Positions 60,878-64,000 of a stretch of DNA of 64,000 nucleotides are shown here, one piece after another (position 1 is the first letter of the stretch; each line of letters begins with the position of its first letter). The position numbers were made by a program, and so were the translations under genes. The DNA is from Pseudomonas floridensis. GTDB taxonomy: Bacteria > Pseudomonadota > Gammaproteobacteria > Pseudomonadales > Pseudomonadaceae. The notes under the pieces are model-generated. The model ran no database searches, was not told where the DNA came from, and worked only from the letters and a program-made list of their open reading frames with translations. The stretch is from contig NZ_MUIO01000074.1 of assembly GCF_002087235.1 (NCBI RefSeq), positions 20,193 through 84,192 of the forward strand, in the 5' to 3' direction.

Positions 60878-62143
60878 TCAGGGCGAATCGTGAGCCGCGC
60901 CCAGCGCCACCCGCATATCCGCCCCACTCGGTTGCTGATACAGACTCAACCCGAACTCCGGCATCACCGCGATCAGGTAGTCGAAAATATCCCCCTGAGT
61001 TCGCTCGTAATCCACCCATACCGTCGTACGGGTAAAGCAGTAGATTTCCAGCGGTATGCCCTGCGCTGTGGCCTCCAGTTGCCTGACCATGCACGTCATG
61101 CCGGGATTGATGTCAGCGTGGCTCTTCAGGTAGGCGAGGGCGTAGGCGCGGAAGGTGCCGATATTGGTCATGCGGCGGCGGTTGGACGAGAGTTCGGCAA
61201 CATTGCCCTGGGCCTGATTCCAGGCGCGCAGTTCGGCCTGTTTGCGGCCGATGTAGTCGGTCAGCAGGTGAACCTGCATCAGGCGTTGTTCTTCATCGTC
61301 GCGCACGAAGCGCACAGCGCTGGCGTCGATGAACAGGCTGCGTTTGATGCGTCGCCCGCCGGATTGCTGCATGCCGCGCCAGTTGCGGAACGACTCGGAC
61401 ATCAAGCGCCAGGTCGGGATGGAGACGATGGTTTTATCGAAGTTCTGTACTTTGACAGTGTGCAGGGTGATGTCCACCACGTCGCCGTCGGCACCGACCT
61501 GCGGCATTTCTATCCAGTCGCCGACGCGCAGCATGTCGTTGCTGGTCAACTGTACGCTGGCCACGAAAGACAACAGGGTGTCCTTGTAGACCAACAGAAT
61601 GACCGCCGACATGGCACCCAGACCTGAGAGCAGCAGAAGAGGCGAGCGGTCGATCAGCGTGGCGACGATGATGATCGCGGCAAAAATGTAGAGGATCATT
61701 TTCGCCAGTTGCACATAACCCTTGATTGAACGGGTGCGGGCATGTTCGGTGCGGGCGTAGATATCCAAGAGGGCGTTGAGCAATGTGCCGATGGTCAGGG
61801 TCATGAACAGAATGGTGAACGCCAGTGCTATGTTGGCGATGACACCTTTGCCGGTCGCGCTCAGACCGGGAACCAGATTCAGGCCAAACTGGATGACCAC
61901 CGACGGCACGATCTGCGCCAGTCGATGAAAGACCTTGTTGTGGCGAAAGTCATTCAGCCAGTGCAACGCTGGCTGCCGGCCAAGCATCTTCATCGCGTAG
62001 AGAATCAGAAAACGCGCCACGCGACCGAGAACCAGCGCGGCGGTGAGCAGCAGGAACAGCGCCAGACCGGTGCGCACCCAGGGATGCTGATCGAGCATGC
62101 CCCAGATTTCCTGAGTTCTGAGCCAGAGCGATTGAATGTCCAT
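60878..62143 (-). CDS. Mechanosensitive ion channel (MscS family, YbdG-like)
   Basis: 421 residues. Membrane helices occupy about 20-200; the MscS pore and beta domain follow (VYKDTLLSFVASVQLTSNDMLRVGDWIEMPQVGADGDV). The FSVP-type motif after it is KTIVSIPTWRLMSESFRNWRGMQQSGGRRI. Opens under membrane tension to release solutes. The shorter C-terminal part and the RRIKRSLFID motif fit the YbdG (MscM) branch. Confidence 0.92.
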   Translation of the reverse strand: MDIQSLWLRTQEIWGMLDQHPWVRTGLALFLLLTAALVLGRVARFLILYAMKMLGRQPALHWLNDFRHNKVFHRLAQIVPSVVIQFGLNLVPGLSATGKGVIANIALAFTILFMTLTIGTLLNALLDIYARTEHARTRSIKGYVQLAKMILYIFAAIIIVATLIDRSPLLLLSGLGAMSAVILLVYKDTLLSFVASVQLTSNDMLRVGDWIEMPQVGADGDVVDITLHTVKVQNFDKTIVSIPTWRLMSESFRNWRGMQQSGGRRIKRSLFIDASAVRFVRDDEEQRLMQVHLLTDYIGRKQAELRAWNQAQGNVAELSSNRRRMTNIGTFRAYALAYLKSHADINPGMTCMVRQLEATAQGIPLEIYCFTRTTVWVDYERTQGDIFDYLIAVMPEFGLSLYQQPSGADMRVALGAAHDSP

Positions 62144-62548
62144 ACTGCCGAAGATCCCGTGAACGCGGAGGGACCGCGATTAAAGCATTAACCGGGTCAG
62201 GTCGGGCAGGGGTGGAAAATGGCGAAACATAATGGGTTGTGCGAGCTGAGCGGCCGTTTCAATGTCATTGGGTGGCGAGGCGGGTCAGGTAGGTCGCGGG
62301 AACTGACTCCACCGACCACACCCCGCTATCCGCCTGAAAGAACCGAACGCCTGCGTGCGTCATGCCCGGCACGTCGATGGCAAGCGTTCGACGGAGGCGT
62401 GCGTTGAACCGGAGTCGCCGCAACATGAAATTGAATCTGTCGTCTCAGCAACTCTCCTCCCATAGCTCATCTGTACTATTGATGTCATTGAGATTCAGGC
62501 ATCAAATACATTGGCAAGCCCGCATCCGAGCAGCCTGAAATGGCTTAA

Positions 62549-62566
62549 ACCACTTTTACAAGTGGT
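62549..62566. promoter_or_regulatory. Perfect dyad upstream of the small secreted peptide gene
   Basis: ACCACTT-TTAC-AAGTGGT: two seven-base arms, four-base spacer. It lies 53 bases before the peptide gene ATG, where an operator would be expected. It does not match a lux box or another regulator I know. Confidence 0.5.
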
Positions 62567-62618
62567 GAAACATGATCAGGCTCATAGTTAGCTAGGTTAT
62601 GTGAATTGTGGAGGTTTT

Positions 62619-62792
62619 ATGAAAATCAAAAAGACGCTTTCGTCAAAAGTCGGAGCAGCTACAGCCCTTGCAATGGCACTCGCATTTAGCGGTACTGCCA
62701 GTGCCTGGACATTTGAAAATGGTTGGAGCTGCCAAAATAAATGGTATCAGATGGGTCTTATTGAGCTGATTGCTTGTGGTGGCGGAGGCTAG
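62619..62792 (+). CDS. Small secreted peptide, 57 residues
   Basis: An ATG at 62619 has GGAGG seven bases upstream, one of the better ribosome sites here. A Sec-type signal peptide (MKIKKTLSSKVGAATALAMA ... TASA) would be cut after ASA, leaving a 28-residue mature peptide starting WTFENGWSCQNKWYQ, with two cysteines 17 residues apart and ending in GGGG. The mature part is aromatic- and Gly-rich. I do not recognise a family. Size, secretion signal and paired cysteines would fit a bacteriocin-like or signalling peptide; the MFS exporter gene converging on it may be unrelated. Composition is AT-richer than the core. Confidence 0.62.
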   Translation: MKIKKTLSSKVGAATALAMALAFSGTASAWTFENGWSCQNKWYQMGLIELIACGGGG

Positions 62793-63122
62793 TGTTAAAC
62801 CTGCCAACGCGTTACGAAGTAGAAGCTTGGTTCAGCAAAATTTCGGCAGCTATGTCCATTCTGTATCAGCTGCAACAGCCCGTCCCCACCGTCCGTTTGG
62901 GGTCGAGAGTTACCTCTCACGCCCGGTGACTCTCGATCCCAAGCTGCCACTAAAGAAGAGCAGAACGCGGCCAGGAACAGGCATCAGCTATCTGGCAGGC
63001 ATCTAACGTACACGGCATGTGCATTGCCTTATTCAATATATGCCGTGTGAGCTGAAAGAGGCTTTCGCGTTTTGTCACGATCCGGTGTGGTGTCCAGCGG
63101 ATCAGGAGGGGCATATACCGTT
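62793..63122. other. Intergenic region after the secreted peptide gene
   Basis: No supported gene. It holds inverted repeats: tcgagagt/actctcga near 62913-62935 and acacggcat/atgccgtgt at 63010-63018 and 63040-63048. The latter pair lies about 75 bases after the MFS gene stop on its transcript side and may act as its terminator, though without a T-run. Confidence 0.4.
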
Positions 63123-64000
63123 TTATAGCACCGCCACTTGGTATTTTCGGACTCGCTGGCCGGCTAACATGAACGCGCCGCCGACCAGCAGCAAACCTGC
63201 GGCGATGAGGATGTAAACGCCATACGCACCTGGTCTGAAGTCGGTTATCAAACCCTGCGTCCATTGAACGGTTTGTGAACACAAAAGAGTCCCTGTCAAT
63301 GAAGAAATGGACAGCACGGGTGTGATCGTTGCAGACACTCGTCCCATGTAACCTTGAGGCACAGCCTCTTGAAGCATTGGCCCCTGCACAATTGCAAAAA
63401 TAGAGAAGAAGAGCCCGCAGCACAGCATGAGTATCGGCGCTAAATAAAACGGAGGGTGGAGTGAGTACCCTATGTAGCTCAGCCCCATGCATAGCAAGGA
63501 GACCGTAAATGCCTGGCCGACGCTAAACAACGCCAAAACGTGCCGTGCCAGTAAGCTCGCAATCAGGCCTCCGACAGGAAATGCGGCAAGAACCAGTCCG
63601 AATTGTTCAGGTTTTAGTTCCAGGGTTCTGAACGCATAAAGCGAAAGAGCAACGTTGTTGACTCCCAAAGAAAAGCCATACAGCGCGATACCCACCAGCA
63701 GCGTCCGGATTGAAGCGTGCTTCCAGGAAAACCGCAGGCCACTCATGAATCCACTCCAGAACGGCAATCGCTCATGTTCGCCCAAAAAGCGCGTGCGAAG
63801 GTTTTGGGTTGAAGCGATGCACAGCGCCGAACAGATGAAGGCCAAGGCGTTGATTATCATTGCCCATATAGGCCCCACCCAAACGAATAACGCCGGTCCC
63901 AAAGACGCTGCGAGCACTGAAATTCCAGCCAGGGAGAACATCGCCTTCGCAGAAGCTTCCACCCGCCGATCAGATGTATGTGATCCATAAACCCCACCTG
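63123..64000 (-). CDS. MFS transporter, enterobactin-exporter-like (MFS_3), 5' end outside window
   Basis: The frame is open from the stop at 63123 to the right edge, giving about 292 visible residues (GGVYGSHTSDRRVEASAKAM...), so it starts beyond the window. At least eight hydrophobic segments are present; the order (SLAGISVLAASLGPALFVWVGP, ALYGFSLGVNNVALSLYAFR, GPMLQEAVPQGYMGRVSA) fits the MFS_3 or EntS-like group, which exports siderophores and antibiotics. The N-terminal helices lie outside. Substrate unknown. Confidence 0.8.
   Translation of the reverse strand, partial: GGVYGSHTSDRRVEASAKAMFSLAGISVLAASLGPALFVWVGPIWAMIINALAFICSALCIASTQNLRTRFLGEHERLPFWSGFMSGLRFSWKHASIRTLLVGIALYGFSLGVNNVALSLYAFRTLELKPEQFGLVLAAFPVGGLIASLLARHVLALFSVGQAFTVSLLCMGLSYIGYSLHPPFYLAPILMLCCGLFFSIFAIVQGPMLQEAVPQGYMGRVSATITPVLSISSLTGTLLCSQTVQWTQGLITDFRPGAYGVYILIAAGLLLVGGAFMLAGQRVRKYQVAVL

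Noticed and set aside
62913..62935. Inverted repeat tcgagagt/actctcga as a terminator of the peptide gene
   Set aside because: More than 100 bases downstream of the stop codon and not followed by T residues.

Overview
This window is a stretch of Pseudomonas chromosome, very probably Pseudomonas syringae or a close plant-associated relative. The core genes and their order match the genus: dinG, an ompA-like gene, pdxH, slyB, a braC/livHMGF operon, an MHYT-GGDEF-EAL gene, rapA, a candidate phrS RNA, maoC, a lysophospholipase gene, two fadD genes, hrpA, and ppiA/LysR/azoR. Between the phrS region and maoC lies a gene for a pectate-lyase-domain type III helper of the HopAK1 kind, with a canonical hrp box upstream; that points to P. 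syringae. No rRNA, tRNA or CRISPR array was seen.

Layout. 1-283 is the start of a YchJ-family gene that runs off the left edge. 310-6772 is a compact 6.4 kb integrative element bounded by 20 bp direct repeats, inserted in the last codons of a DUF6231-like gene (6730-7227). It holds a tyrosine integrase, a small 'protein L' family cargo gene, an HNH endonuclease, two unknown phage-type proteins, a capsid-like protein with a C-terminal Ig-like domain, a KilA-N protein and a 28-residue membrane peptide. It has no terminase, portal, tail, lysis, replication or RNA polymerase gene. Two intergenic sequences resemble T7/T3-type phage promoters, so a satellite of a T7-like helper phage is a working hypothesis.

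7.5-17.5 kb holds a collagen-like secreted protein, a nucleoside uptake pair (Tsx-like channel and nucleoside permease), dinG, a serine hydrolase, an OmpA-type lipoprotein, pdxH and slyB. 17.6-23.2 kb has nhaA, a flavoprotein, a lipoprotein and a divergent SDR/LysR pair. 23.2-28.2 kb is a complete branched-chain amino acid ABC importer. 28.5-36.8 kb carries a membrane c-di-GMP protein, an MFS transporter and rapA with two small companions. 36.8-38.9 kb holds the candidate PhrS RNA and hopAK1. 39-44.4 kb is a lipid module (MaoC, lysophospholipase, two acyl-CoA ligases). 44.5-51.1 kb has hrpA, a KAS III-like gene and a FemAB/GNAT-like gene, followed by a cluster of three REP-type repeats.

51.6-62.2 kb is mostly core (ABC exporter, ppiA, hydrolase, two-way LysR/azoR region, SDR, MscS channel), broken by an AT-richer orphan PD-(D/E)XK nuclease gene at 58.7-60.0 kb. 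The right end (62.4-64 kb) is also AT-richer and holds a small secreted peptide gene, and an MFS exporter gene that continues past the edge.
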